Source: an uncultured Alistipes sp.
GTDB lineage: Bacteria; Bacteroidota; Bacteroidia; Bacteroidales; Rikenellaceae
Direction of reading: 5' to 3'
Assembly (NCBI GenBank): GCA_944326855.1
Contig: CALVFO010000051.1
Location: forward strand, 1 to 64,000
DNA: 64,000 nt
The notes under the pieces are model-generated. The model was not told where the DNA came from. It saw nothing but the letters and a program-made list of their open reading frames with translations, and did not search any database. Each line of letters begins with the position of its first letter. Position 1 is the stretch's first letter. Below, in pieces: positions 63,792 to 64,000 of this stretch. A program made the position numbers and the translations under genes.

Positions 63792-64000
63792 ATGTCCCTG
63801 ATCAAACCTGCCGGATATCGCAACCTGCTCGGCAATGTCGAAAACACCGAAAAAGCGATCAAGCATGTCAAAGACATGTTCCAGGCCAACCTGTCGGCCC
63901 AGTTGGCCCTGTTACGTGTGACGGCACCGATGGTGGTTCTCACCGGGACGGGGATCAACGACGATCTGAACGGCATCGAACGACCCGTCACGTTTCCCAT
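63792..64000 (+). CDS. asnA: Aspartate--ammonia ligase, partial
   Basis: The visible 69 codons read MSLIKPAGYRNLLGNVENTE at the start and then LRVTAPMVVLTGTGINDDLN followed by GIERPVTFP, the class-II-synthetase-like AsnA family found in Bacteroidetes. It makes asparagine from aspartate, ammonia and ATP. Starts 19 bp after tyrS, suggesting an operon. The gene continues past the right edge. Confidence 0.9.
   Translation, partial: MSLIKPAGYRNLLGNVENTEKAIKHVKDMFQANLSAQLALLRVTAPMVVLTGTGINDDLNGIERPVTFP

Noticed and set aside
62462-64000. 512-codon open frame on the minus strand
   Set aside because: Antisense to tyrS and asnA, no family resemblance; a shadow of codon bias.
1-64000. CRISPR arrays, insertion sequences or transposases
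   Set aside because: None seen; the only tandem repeats are the short degenerate units at 43255-43425, which lack spacers, and no transposase-like protein is encoded.

Overview
The window is a chromosomal segment of a Bacteroidales bacterium (phylum Bacteroidetes/Bacteroidota), possibly a Rikenellaceae/Alistipes-like species. Four things point there. The 16S rRNA 5' end has a Bacteroidales-type sequence. Promoters repeatedly follow the Bacteroidetes pattern TTTG-N19/20-TAnnTTTG. The 286-residue primary sigma factor is of the Bacteroidetes type. Marker gene families include DUF2723, a BACON-domain M64 peptidase, archaeal-type ProS, CTC-type L25 and the rpsU-xerC-hpf block. The genus call is inference; the class-level call is firm.

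Layout: 1-440 holds the 5' end of an rRNA operon leaving to the left, with two tandem promoters. 0.8-9.1 kb holds an M64 lipoprotein, proS, a Trp/Tyr/Gly-rich lipoprotein, a FadL-like porin and a NarL-type two-component pair. 9.2-14.6 kb holds GH127 and GH3 glycosidases. 15.1-22.9 kb is housekeeping: rplS, surE, an AlkZ-like protein, cysS, a DUF2723 membrane protein and rnhB. 22.9-33.4 kb is a 12-gene, one-direction island of phage capsid and tail genes. 33.6-38.2 kb holds a GH65-like lipoprotein and an alpha-L-rhamnosidase-like enzyme, divergent. 38.3-43.0 kb is a minus-strand housekeeping block: hpf, xerC, rpsU, a ComEA-like protein, hslR, pth and rplY. 43.2-43.9 kb is an RNA-rich stretch with tandem repeats, a structured leader and two tRNA-Leu genes. 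44.2-48.0 kb holds a DUF4832 protein and a GH106-like rhamnosidase. 48.3-52.5 kb holds a SAM-II riboswitch with metK, then degP and rpoD. 52.7-64 kb holds a metallophosphatase with a TonB receptor, then ispH, cmk, a LysE-type exporter, lnt, folC, tyrS and the start of asnA.

The most unusual region is 22.9-33.4 kb. It encodes a portal, a ClpP-type maturation protease, a major capsid protein, a head-tail adaptor, a tail-tube-like protein, tail chaperone-like and terminator-like proteins, and two large tail-tip-like proteins. I see no terminase, integrase, lysis gene, replication gene or full-size tape measure. Every reading frame is intact and base composition matches the neighbours. That combination fits a domesticated particle (gene-transfer-agent-like or tail/capsid device) better than a fresh or decaying prophage. 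Its upstream end carries an 11-bp palindrome over a promoter and five copies of the DnaA-box-like 9-mer TTATCAACA within 432 bp.

A second unexplained signal is a structured RNA present twice: as a free small RNA of about 160 nt just after the island (minus strand, 33376-33534), and as the leader of the tRNA-Leu pair (43475-43571). The two copies share primary sequence and keep their stems although the stem sequences differ.
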